Notes: generated by a model from the sequence alone, not told the origin. A DNA stretch of 9,201 nucleotides from JAKFWF01 sp031374115 (GCA_031374115.1 JANMNO010000174.1:1-9201); one strand, 5' to 3'. Positions 1 through 6,933 are shown, numbered from the stretch's first letter. Program-made: numbers and translations.

Positions 1-243
1 GCGACAAAAGAGGCCCTGCTTCGCGTCCCAGGGCTCGGCACGAAGGCCGTGTCGCGGATCATCGAAACTCGCCGGTTTCACAAGTTGCGGCTCGAAGATC
101 TTACCCGCCTGACAACCTCAGTGAAAAAAGTCCTGCCCTTCGTCGTGGCGGCTGACTGGCAACCGGGGGCAACACTTGACAGCTCATCGTTGGCGACGCG
201 GCTGCGCGCGCCTGCAGCCCAACTAGATTTGTTTGCAGCATGA
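1..243 (+). CDS. C-terminal end of a UDG-linked radical SAM DNA repair/modification protein (partial, 5' end outside window)
   Basis: The reading frame is open from base 1 to a TGA at 241-243, giving the last 80 residues of a protein whose start lies upstream. The visible part opens with a helix-hairpin-helix-like segment (LLRVPGLGTKAVSRII, about bases 16-63), a fold that binds DNA backbone non-specifically, and ends in the short tail QLDLFAA. This ending, together with the next gene, matches the family annotated as 'putative DNA modification/repair radical SAM protein' (TIGR03916, rSAM_link_UDG). Its N-terminal part should carry the CxxxCxxC iron-sulfur motif and is not in the window, so the radical-SAM assignment rests on the C-terminus and the neighbour. 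The TGA overlaps the next ATG (ATGA), which indicates translational coupling. The substrate is unknown; the family is related to spore photoproduct lyase-like enzymes, so a DNA lesion or modified base is a reasonable inference. Confidence 0.75.
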   Translation, partial: ATKEALLRVPGLGTKAVSRIIETRRFHKLRLEDLTRLTTSVKKVLPFVVAADWQPGATLDSSSLATRLRAPAAQLDLFAA

Positions 244-1724
244 ACTCCGGAATCGTGCGCGTCGACATAAAGGCACCTGACGACGTAGGCGGTTTTTGGC
301 GCGCGGCGCTCGCACTCAACGAACGAGGTATCTCGCCTGAATGCGCGGTGTTCGACGTTGCGGGCCGAACACCGGATCTCTTCGGCGGCCCAGCCGAAGA
401 AGCGTCATGCATCGATTATGAAAATGCACGAGGAGAAGCGCGCGTGCCGCCTCCGTTAAAGCGTTTGCTTGGGAAGGTTTTACTCCATGCCGATCCAGAG
501 CGCTTCAATCGATCCTACCGCTTGCTCTGCCGTATGAACCGCACCCCTCACCTGCTTTCGATCGCGTCCGACCGCGACGTCGCACGAGCGTTTGGTATGG
601 AAAAAGCGGTGCGGCGCGACATGCACAAGATGACCGCCTTCGTACGCTTCCGCGAAATCATCGGGCCGCATGGCGAACCAACGTTCATCGCCTGGTTCGA
701 GCCCGCTCATCATATCGTCGAAGCGACGGCACCGTTTTTCGTTCGCCGATTTGCCAACATGCATTGGTCGATATTGACGCCACGCAAAAGCGCTCATTGG
801 AACGGTGTCGACCTCGTTTTCGACAAGGGTGCCAATCTTGCCGATGCGCCTGCGGCCGATCCGATCGAAGAGATCTGGCGCACGTACTACGCCAATATCT
901 TCAACCCAGCCCGCCTGAAGGTGAAAGCCATGCAAGCGGAGATGCCGAAAAAATACTGGCGGAACCTTCCCGAAGCTTCGCTCATTGAGCCGATGGTGAA
1001 GGCTGCGCGTGCCAGAGCGACGGCGATGATCGAGGCCCCACCGACCATCAGCCGCCGGCCGCCACCAGCCCTGGCGACTGCTCAAGGCCGCCAACATCGT
1101 GGAGCCGATTGGGTGGATCAGACCGCATCGTCGCCTGAACTTGCAAAGAGCGAGGCATACTGCCGGCGTTGTCCGCTTTACGCCGATGCCACTCAGGTCG
1201 TGCCCGGCGAAGGTCAGACATCGGCGCGGCTGATGTTTGTCGGCGAGCAACCGGGCGACCAGGAGGACATCGAGGGGCGGCCGTTCGTCGGTCCGGCCGG
1301 CAAGGTGCTGCAGTCGGCGCTGGAGCGCTGCGGTATCGATCGCGCCCAATGTTTCGTCACTAATGCAGTAAAGCATTTCAAGTATGAGCCACGCGGCAAG
1401 CGCCGGTTGCACAAGAAGCCGAACAATTCGGAAATCGACATTTGCCGCTGGTGGCTCGACATCGAGCGCAAGCTGGTGCAGCCCGAGCTGATCGTCGCTC
1501 TCGGTGCGACCGCCGCGCGTGGGGTTTTGGGCAAGACCGTTACGATCGGGCCCATGCGCGGTAAGGTATTTCCGCTGAGCCCCTCGGAGCATGTCTTAAT
1601 CACCGTGCATCCCTCTTATCTGCTGCGAATTGTCGACCAAGAGCAGAAGAAAACCGAGTGGCGCACGTTCCTCGCCGATTTGATGGTCGCAAAGAGCTGG
1701 CTCGACCTGCGCCAGCCGGCTTGA
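240..1724 (+). CDS. DUF4130 domain - UdgX-type uracil-DNA glycosylase fusion protein
   Basis: This is a 494-residue two-domain protein. Residues about 1-260 match the 'probable DNA metabolism protein' family (TIGR03915/DUF4130), with the typical ending MPKKYWRNLPEA at 235-246. A Pro/Arg-rich linker (about 265-295) leads to a uracil-DNA glycosylase superfamily domain (TIGR03914, UdgX/family 4-like). Visible there are the CRRC pair (C308, C311), motif GEQPGDQED (335-343), PFVGPAGK, NAVKHF (H379), the UdgX-specific loop KRRLHKKP (387-394), C402, and HPS (457-459). In characterised UdgX the histidine of that loop (here H391) becomes covalently joined to the sugar of the uracil site, so the protein traps uracil-DNA rather than turning over. 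The cysteines should hold a 4Fe-4S cluster. The ATG overlaps the preceding TGA, which fixes the start and implies an operon with the radical SAM gene; no clear Shine-Dalgarno is seen. The DUF4130 role is unknown. Family assignment is firm; the joint pathway is inference. Confidence 0.93.
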   Translation: MNSGIVRVDIKAPDDVGGFWRAALALNERGISPECAVFDVAGRTPDLFGGPAEEASCIDYENARGEARVPPPLKRLLGKVLLHADPERFNRSYRLLCRMNRTPHLLSIASDRDVARAFGMEKAVRRDMHKMTAFVRFREIIGPHGEPTFIAWFEPAHHIVEATAPFFVRRFANMHWSILTPRKSAHWNGVDLVFDKGANLADAPAADPIEEIWRTYYANIFNPARLKVKAMQAEMPKKYWRNLPEASLIEPMVKAARARATAMIEAPPTISRRPPPALATAQGRQHRGADWVDQTASSPELAKSEAYCRRCPLYADATQVVPGEGQTSARLMFVGEQPGDQEDIEGRPFVGPAGKVLQSALERCGIDRAQCFVTNAVKHFKYEPRGKRRLHKKPNNSEIDICRWWLDIERKLVQPELIVALGATAARGVLGKTVTIGPMRGKVFPLSPSEHVLITVHPSYLLRIVDQEQKKTEWRTFLADLMVAKSWLDLRQPA

Positions 1725-1774
1725 TCGATGCTGTAGTATCGTTGGAGGAGATGTCGGCTTCATGCAAAATTTCA

Positions 1775-1799
1775 CTGCCCTCAGTCACCTCTGAGGCAG
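1775..1799. other. Imperfect hairpin downstream of the UdgX fusion gene
   Basis: CTGCCCTCAG and CTGAGGCAG form a 9-bp stem with one bulged C and a six-base loop (TCACCT), 50 bases after the UdgX stop codon. No T-run follows on the plus strand, so it is not a canonical intrinsic terminator. It could still slow polymerase, protect the mRNA 3' end, or be chance. Confidence 0.35.
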
Positions 1800-1817
1800 A
1801 ACTGATGGGTCGTCTCG

Positions 1818-1837
1818 CCAGAACCCGCGAGGTTCGG
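1818..1837. other. Hairpin in the metC 5' leader
   Basis: CC-a-GAACC and GGTTCGG pair as a 7-bp stem with one bulged A around the loop CGCGA. It sits 55 bases before the metC start and could be part of the metC leader or a terminator remnant. There is no T-tract and no resemblance to a known methionine riboswitch. Confidence 0.3.
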
Positions 1838-1892
1838 TAGGCTCGCTGCGTCGAATATCAAACTTTCCCATACTTCGAGGACCATCAGCCCC

Positions 1893-3077
1893 ATGAGCGA
1901 CGACAAGAAGCAGCGCCGGAACACGCGAATGGTTCATGCCGGACGTGGCCATCTGGGCGGTGATACGTCGCCCGTGAACCCGCCGATCGTGCGCACGTCG
2001 ACGGTGCTCTATCGCAACATCGGCGTGCGCATGGAGCTTGCCGATCGCAAAAGTAGGGGCGAGCGGGTTTGGTCGTACGGCACCACGGGCTCATCGGTAT
2101 CATTCGCACTCGAAGATGCCATCACCGAGATCGAGGGCGGGTCAAGGACAATGCTGTTCGGCAGTGGCTTGGCTGCGTGTGCGCATCCATTGCTCGCGAT
2201 TTTGAAGCCTGGCGATCACGTGCTGTTTGCCGAGACGATCTACGTTCCGGCACGCAATATCGCGAACGAGTACTTGCTGCCGCGTGGTATCGCCTGCGAG
2301 TTCTACACCGGCGGTCACGAGGAAGTTGCCAAGCGCATCCGGCCCGAAACGCGCATGGTCTACCTCGACAATCCCGGCTCGATCGTGTTCGACATTCAGG
2401 ATGTTCCAGCACTTGCTGCGGTGTGCAAGGGCCGTGGCAACGATATCTTGATCGCGGTCGACAATACCTGGGGTGCGCCTGGTCTCTATCGTCCGCTGAC
2501 GCTGGGCGCCGATATCTCAATCGTCGCGATCACCAAGTATATCGCCGGCCACTCCGATTTGCTGATGGGTTCGGTCACCGGCAACGCGCGCTGCGCCGAT
2601 CTTCTGTACAAGATGGCGGGTGTGCTGGGGCAGGTCGTGACGCCCGATGATGCGTACACGGCGTTGCGTGGCCTCCGCTCGGCGCATGCCAGGCTCGCCA
2701 TGCAGCAGGCGAACGTGATGACGGTGATCAAGTGGCTACAGAAGCAACCCGAGGTCGAGCGCGTGCTCTATCCCGCCCTCGAGACCGATCCAGGGTATGC
2801 ACTATGGAGGCGCGATTTTAGTGGCGCTAACAGTTTGTTCTCGGTGGCCTTCATACCGGGCATTGCCGCCGCGCACGCCAACCGATTCATCGATGCGCTG
2901 AAGATGTTCGGCATCGGCGCATCCTGGGGTGGCTATGAGAGCCTGGCATTGACCTATCCGCCGGACCGTTTGAAGGGTTGGACCGGCGGCAGCCTGATCC
3001 GCATGCACGTCGGCCTGGAAGACCCCGCCGACATCATCGCCGATCTGGAGCTGGGGTTTGCGGCGGTGCGGGGGTGA
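1893..3077 (+). CDS. metC: Cystathionine beta-lyase
   Basis: This 394-residue, full-length PLP enzyme of the Cys/Met metabolism family cleaves cystathionine to homocysteine, pyruvate and ammonia in methionine synthesis, and acts in the cytoplasm. PLP-site residues are visible: Y62 in the YG.(T)G segment, the phosphate-binding G90-S91-G92, D190 in VDNTWG (pyridine nitrogen), the Schiff-base K215 in ITKYIAGHSD, and R370 in LIRMHVGLED (substrate carboxylate). The KYIAGHSD and SWGGYES (344-350) signatures favour MetC over cystathionine gamma-synthase or gamma-lyase. The ATG at 1893 has GAGGA at 1877-1881 upstream, a somewhat long 11-base spacing. The arginine usually two residues after the Tyr (YGR) is Thr64 here. 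A related C-S lyase specificity cannot be excluded. The 168-bp gap from the UdgX gene suggests separate transcription. Confidence 0.93.
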   Translation: MSDDKKQRRNTRMVHAGRGHLGGDTSPVNPPIVRTSTVLYRNIGVRMELADRKSRGERVWSYGTTGSSVSFALEDAITEIEGGSRTMLFGSGLAACAHPLLAILKPGDHVLFAETIYVPARNIANEYLLPRGIACEFYTGGHEEVAKRIRPETRMVYLDNPGSIVFDIQDVPALAAVCKGRGNDILIAVDNTWGAPGLYRPLTLGADISIVAITKYIAGHSDLLMGSVTGNARCADLLYKMAGVLGQVVTPDDAYTALRGLRSAHARLAMQQANVMTVIKWLQKQPEVERVLYPALETDPGYALWRRDFSGANSLFSVAFIPGIAAAHANRFIDALKMFGIGASWGGYESLALTYPPDRLKGWTGGSLIRMHVGLEDPADIIADLELGFAAVRG

Positions 3078-3236
3078 GTGGGGAGCGGGGGAGCAGGAGT
3101 TCAAGCCGGGGTAATCAGGTCGATGGGCCGTTGATCAGGGCGGTTGATCGCACCCTTAGCCCGCCGTCCGGACAACCTTACCGCGTTAAAACCAGAATTC
3201 CGGCCGCTTTGCCAGAAACAACGCCGCCCACCGACC

Positions 3237-3593
3237 TCAAAACCGGAACGCCCCACCCAGGCACCCGAACAACCCGCATTCGTTGTCAATGCGGTTATGG
3301 GTGCCGGCGCCTTTGTTTTCCCAGAAGTCGACGCTTTCGACGCGTAGCGTCTCGGCGCAGCTGCGGCTGCACGAAATCCAAGTGCCGCCCGGCAAGCGTA
3401 CTTCACGATGACCGGCGCGCGCTATCCGCACTGGCCCGGAGACGACGCCGTGGCCAAAGCGGCTTTCAGCCGTAACCACACCTTCGCCGCCATATCCATA
3501 ACCGTAGCCGCGTTGTGGTCCGCCAGCGGTCGCGCTGATGGCTGAAACGCCAAGGGCCGCGAGCGAAACGGCGATAGTTGCAACGAGGCGCAT
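3237..3593 (-). CDS. Small exported four-cysteine protein, function unknown
   Basis: This is a 118-residue protein with a clear Sec signal peptide: MR, a hydrophobic stretch to about residue 20, and a likely signal peptidase I site after A21-T22-A23. The mature part starts with a Gly/Tyr-rich stretch (GYGYGYGGEG, about 29-38). The C-terminal half, from VRLPGGTWISCSRSC, holds two close cysteine pairs, C75/C79 and C106/C111, near the end CGLFGCLGGAFRF. The even number and export suggest disulfides in the periplasm or outside the cell. I do not recognise a named family; short proteins with this VRLPGGTW...SC...C layout seem common as hypotheticals in Hyphomicrobiales (from memory). The ATG at 3593 is preceded by GGAG (3603-3606 on this strand) with nine bases between, supporting the start. 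It is convergent with metC and divergent from lysS, so it is probably transcribed alone. It has no visible catalytic motif. Confidence 0.8.
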   Translation of the reverse strand: MRLVATIAVSLAALGVSAISATAGGPQRGYGYGYGGEGVVTAESRFGHGVVSGPVRIARAGHREVRLPGGTWISCSRSCAETLRVESVDFWENKGAGTHNRIDNECGLFGCLGGAFRF

Positions 3594-3896
3594 GTCTCAA
3601 ATCTCCATATTGGGCAGACCTATCGAAGCGCGCGGGCGCGGGCGTACGATGCAATCTTGACCGTTAAACTACCATGAACGATCCGATCGAAATGGGGCGA
3701 TTGAGAAGTTTCTCGACAGGTGTGGGCGGCGCGGCACAGTTCACGGTGAGCAGCGTAACCGGTGATGATCGCGAACTGGGGGGCGTGTGGCACAAATGGA
3801 CTTTCATCCTCGACTGCCAGGACGCAAGCCCTTTCAGTGGCTGCAATAAGCCGCTACACGGGTGCTCCCGCATGCACTAATCGAGCGCATATCACC
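3594..3896. other. 303-bp intergenic region between the exported protein gene and lysS
   Basis: This divergent region should hold the promoters of both flanking genes; I cannot point to convincing -35/-10 pairs. It contains a 68-codon plus-strand ORF (3674-3880, ATG to TAA) ending 16 bases before the lysS ATG. It has no Shine-Dalgarno, no recognisable domain and four codons for Cys in its C-terminal half, so I do not call it a gene. A short hairpin (TTGAGA AGTT TCTCGA, about 3700-3715) lies inside it. No tRNA, T-box or known riboswitch is seen. Confidence 0.5.
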
Positions 3897-5540
3897 ATGG
3901 CCGCCGCTGCTGCTTCTCCCCCCGGTTTCAATCCAGATTTCGTCACCGCGGCCGCAACGTCGAAAGCCTGGCCGTTCGAGGAGGCGCGCCGGCTGCTGCA
4001 GCGGCTGGAACGCATGGGTGCGACCGCTAAAGAAGTCATCTTCGAGACGGGTTATGGTCCATCCGGTCTGCCGCACATCGGAACGTTCGGCGAAGTCGCG
4101 CGCACCACGATGGTGCGTCACGCTTTCGAGGTTTTGACAGGCGGCCTTATCAAGACGCGGCTGATTTGCTTTTCCGATGATATGGACGGCCTGCGCAAGG
4201 TGCCCGACAACGTGCCGAATAAGGACATGTTGAAAGCGTATCTCGACATGCCGTTGACCAGCGTGCCGGATCCGTTTTCGAACGAATATCCGAGCTTTGC
4301 CGCCCACAATAACGCTCGGCTGCGGGCGTTTCTCGACCAGTTCGGATTTCAGTACGAGTTCTTTTCCGCGACTGCATGTTACAAGTCGGGCATGTTCGAT
4401 GCGACGCTGTTGCGCATGCTCGCGGTCTACGACGATGTGATGGCGATCATCCTGCCGACACTGGGGCCGGAGCGGCAGGCGACCTACTCACCATTCCTTC
4501 CCGTATGCCGGCGCACCGGCCGCGTGCTGCAGGTGCCGATGATCGCGCGCGACGTTGCGGCCGGCACGATCACCTACATCGATCCGGAAACCAAAGAGCA
4601 GGTGACGACGCTTGTCACCGGCGGCCACGTCAAGTGCCAGTGGAAGGCCGATTGGGCGATGCGTTGGTGCGCGCTGGGCGTCGATTACGAGATGGCCGGC
4701 AAGGATCTGATCGACAGCGTCACGCTGTCGTCGCTCATCGTCAAGGCGCTGGGTTCGACGCCGCCCGAAGGTTTCAACTACGAGCTGTTCCTTGACGAGA
4801 ACGGCCAGAAGATCTCGAAGAGCAAAGGCAATGGCCTAACCATCGAAGAGTGGTTGACCTACGCGCCGCCAGAGAGTTTGTCGGCGTACATGTACCAACG
4901 GCCGAAGTCGGCGAAGAAGCTGCACTTCGACGTGATCCCGCGCACGGTCGACGATTATCTGGCATTCCTGTCGAAGTATCCGGCCGAGACGTCGGCGGTC
5001 CAGGTCGACAATCCGGTTTGGCATATTCACAGCGGTCACCCACCTAAAGCCGAGTTGCCGATCACGTTCGCGCTGCTGCTCAATTTGGTGGCGGCGACCA
5101 ACTCCGCCGAGACAGCGCAGCTGTGGGGGTTCATCAGGCGGCTGGCACCTGAGGCGACACCGGAAGGGCACCCACTGCTCGACCGGTTGGTCGGTTATGC
5201 GATCAGTTACTACGCAGCGTTCGAGAAGCCGAAGAAAGTTTTCCGCGCCGCCAGCGATCAGGAACGCGCCGCGTTGCTGGCACTCGATGCGGCCTTAGCT
5301 TCCGCCAAGATAGATGCGACGGCTGAGGAGCTGCAGAACATCGTGTTCGAAGCTGGCAAGTCGAACGGCTATACAAAAGAAACGCTGCGCTCCTGGTTCC
5401 AAGCGATCTACGAGGTACTGCTCGGCTCCTCGCAGGGACCGCGCTTTGGCTCGTTCATCGCGCTGTATGGCATCGGCGAGACGCGCGCTCTGATCGAGAA
5501 GGGGCTGGCGGGGGCCATGGTGAAGGCTGAAGCCAGCTAG
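3897..5540 (+). CDS. lysS: Lysine--tRNA ligase, class I
   Basis: This 547-residue cytoplasmic enzyme charges tRNA(Lys) with lysine using ATP. It is the class I form (LysRS1) found in alphaproteobacteria and archaea, not the class II form of E. coli. The N-terminal FNPDFVTAAATSKAWPF is typical. The HIGH-type signature is GPSGLPHIGTFGE, with PHIG at 59-62, and the KMSKS loop is KISKS at 305-309. The C-terminal alpha-helical anticodon-binding part is complete, and the length is normal for the family. The frame is open upstream to an ATG at 3762, but the 45 extra residues do not look like LysRS, and the family's usual start is the ATG at 3897 (MAAAAASPPGFNPDF). The ribosome-binding site is weak there. 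It is likely monocistronic: the upstream gene is divergent and the downstream gene convergent. Confidence 0.96.
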   Translation: MAAAAASPPGFNPDFVTAAATSKAWPFEEARRLLQRLERMGATAKEVIFETGYGPSGLPHIGTFGEVARTTMVRHAFEVLTGGLIKTRLICFSDDMDGLRKVPDNVPNKDMLKAYLDMPLTSVPDPFSNEYPSFAAHNNARLRAFLDQFGFQYEFFSATACYKSGMFDATLLRMLAVYDDVMAIILPTLGPERQATYSPFLPVCRRTGRVLQVPMIARDVAAGTITYIDPETKEQVTTLVTGGHVKCQWKADWAMRWCALGVDYEMAGKDLIDSVTLSSLIVKALGSTPPEGFNYELFLDENGQKISKSKGNGLTIEEWLTYAPPESLSAYMYQRPKSAKKLHFDVIPRTVDDYLAFLSKYPAETSAVQVDNPVWHIHSGHPPKAELPITFALLLNLVAATNSAETAQLWGFIRRLAPEATPEGHPLLDRLVGYAISYYAAFEKPKKVFRAASDQERAALLALDAALASAKIDATAEELQNIVFEAGKSNGYTKETLRSWFQAIYEVLLGSSQGPRFGSFIALYGIGETRALIEKGLAGAMVKAEAS

Positions 5541-5558
5541 ATCGATTCATGGAACGAC

Positions 5559-5581
5559 GTCTGGTTTTCACCACAGCAGAC
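5559..5581. terminator. Possible weak hairpin between convergent lysS and the FMN enzyme gene
   Basis: GTCTG (5559-5563) and CAGAC (5577-5581) enclose a nested TGGT-tttc-ACCA pairing; the two pairings share bases and are alternatives. It lies 19 bases after the lysS stop in the 85-bp gap between two convergent genes, where a terminator is expected. There is no T-run on either side, so termination may instead be Rho-dependent. Confidence 0.2.
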
Positions 5582-5625
5582 CTCCCGCTTCCCTCGTTGC
5601 GGCAGTGAGGCACCCCCGTACGCAA

Positions 5626-6771
5626 TTACCTAAATCGCAGGTTGTCGCGTGAGAGCTCGCTAATAGAGCCGCAGCCCATTAGTTTCATCCCCCGCTCAAT
5701 CTCTGCTCGCATGAGGCCAAGTGCTCGCTCTACACCAGCCTCACCCGCCGCCGCCAATGGGTAGAGATAGAAGCGTCCGACACCCACCGCTTTAGCACCT
5801 AACGAAAGAGCCTTCAGAACGTGGGTCCCGCGTTGGATTCCTCCATCCATCATCACATCGATCCGATCGCCAACCTCATCCACGATTTCCACTAGCTGAT
5901 CGAATGGTGATCGCGAGCCGTCCAGCTGCCGGCCGCCGTGGTTCGACAATACGATGCCGGTGCAGCCGATCTCGACTGCCCGTTTAGCGTCGGCCACCGA
6001 CATGACACCCTTCAGACAAAATTGGCCATTCCAAAGTCGAACCATGTCAGCCACATCGTCCCAATTCATGGAAGGATCGAGCATGTCCGTGAAGTACCGG
6101 CCGATCGACATGGCGCCGCTGCTCATGTCGACGTGCTCGTCCAGCTGGGGCATTTTGAAGCTTTCATGGGTGGCGTAGTTGATGCCCCACATCGGCTTGA
6201 TGGCGAATTGGAGTATGCCACCCAGCGTCAGCCTGAATGGAATTGAAAATCCGGTACGGAGGTCGCGTTCGCGGTTGCCACCCGTGATGCTGTCTACGGT
6301 CAGCATCATCACTTCGACGCCAGCCCCTTTGGCGCGTTGCATCATGGCATGATTGAGGCCGCGATCCTTGTGAAAATAGAACTGATAAACTTGCGGCGTA
6401 TCGTGAGCCTTGCGAAGTTCCTCCAGGCTGACAGTGCCAAGCGACGATACCCCGAACATGGTGCCGTACTTCGCCGCCGCAGCTGCGACGGCCCGCTCGC
6501 CCTGATGGTGGAACAGGCGCTGAAGCGCTGTGGGAGAGCAATAGAACGGTACGGCGAGCTTCTGGCCCAAGACAGTCACCGACATGTCGATGGTTCCCAC
6601 TCCACGCAGGACATTGGGCACCAGGTCGCAGCGCTCGAAGCTCGCACTATTGTGGCGATGGGTCAGTTCGTCATCAGCTGCCCCGTCGATGTAGTCAAAG
6701 ATCGGACGGGGCAGCCGCCGTCGGGCTAGCTCTCGGAAGTCATGAAAGTTGTGACAGTCTCGCAAGCGCAT
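5626..6771 (-). CDS. FMN-dependent alpha-hydroxy-acid dehydrogenase/oxidase (L-lactate dehydrogenase / glycolate oxidase family)
   Basis: This 381-residue TIM-barrel flavoprotein oxidises an L-2-hydroxy acid to the 2-oxo acid. Catalytic and FMN residues line up with glycolate oxidase and LldD: Y27 (YIDGAADDE), Y129 in VYQFY, D160 in LTVD, R167 in GGNRE, K254 in CLKG, H278 and R281 in SNHGGRQLDG, D309-G310-G311, and the phosphate-binding GVGRFYLY (330-337). H278 is the expected proton-abstracting base and R281 the carboxylate ligand. The segment about 180-235 (LTLGGILQFAIKPMWGINYA onward) is the variable region that sets partner and substrate in this family, so lactate versus another hydroxy acid and oxidase versus dehydrogenase are undecided. 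There is no signal peptide. The ATG at 6771 has AGGA (6779-6782) seven bases upstream; a longer open frame to 6867 adds 32 Arg-rich residues unlike the family. The cyclase gene lies 155 bp upstream on the same strand. Confidence 0.93.
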   Translation of the reverse strand: MRLRDCHNFHDFRELARRRLPRPIFDYIDGAADDELTHRHNSASFERCDLVPNVLRGVGTIDMSVTVLGQKLAVPFYCSPTALQRLFHHQGERAVAAAAAKYGTMFGVSSLGTVSLEELRKAHDTPQVYQFYFHKDRGLNHAMMQRAKGAGVEVMMLTVDSITGGNRERDLRTGFSIPFRLTLGGILQFAIKPMWGINYATHESFKMPQLDEHVDMSSGAMSIGRYFTDMLDPSMNWDDVADMVRLWNGQFCLKGVMSVADAKRAVEIGCTGIVLSNHGGRQLDGSRSPFDQLVEIVDEVGDRIDVMMDGGIQRGTHVLKALSLGAKAVGVGRFYLYPLAAAGEAGVERALGLMRAEIERGMKLMGCGSISELSRDNLRFR

Positions 6772-6899
6772 CTTCTTGTCCTGCTGGCAACTATGTTCCG
6801 GCGACGCAGCGGCACCCGTTCCGATCGCGGCGCTTGAACGTGAGTGGCGATGTCTGCGTCGGCGCAAATAGCAACGATCGCCGCAAGTCGAGAGCTCCG

Positions 6900-6933
6900 A
6901 TCATAATCAGTATTTTGTTTGCTGTGCTATGAT
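6900..6933. repeat. AT-rich inverted repeat overlapping the cyclase stop codon
   Basis: ATCATA (6900-6905) and TATGAT (6928-6933) are a perfect 6-bp inverted repeat, with inner CAG/CTG pairing and an A/T-rich loop. The cyclase stop codon (6927-6929) lies within it. It could be a weak terminator, an operator for the downstream FMN enzyme gene, or chance. Confidence 0.3.

Noticed and set aside
480..1592. A 370-codon open frame on the minus strand opposite the UdgX fusion gene
   Set aside because: It lies entirely antisense to a gene with clear family motifs. Its translation is rich in Arg/His and low-complexity, with no recognised domain, as expected for a mirror frame in high-GC DNA.
1725..1892. 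SAM-II or another methionine riboswitch before metC
   Set aside because: Hairpins are present, but I cannot find the SAM-II conserved core or its pseudoknot pairing.
2069..2650. A 193-codon plus-strand frame inside metC
   Set aside because: It is out of frame with a well-supported PLP enzyme, very rich in Arg and Cys, and has no domain.
3664..3873. A 69-codon minus-strand frame in the lysS upstream region
   Set aside because: It has no ribosome-binding site, signal peptide or domain, and it competes with an equally weak plus-strand ORF at the same place.
3762..3896. A 45-residue N-terminal extension of LysRS from an upstream in-frame ATG
   Set aside because: The extra residues do not resemble LysRS, and the family's normal N-terminus begins at the ATG at 3897.
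6772..6867. A 32-residue N-terminal extension of the FMN enzyme
   Set aside because: It is Arg/Ser-rich and unlike the family. The ATG at 6771 has an AGGA at correct spacing, and the protein from there begins as family members do.
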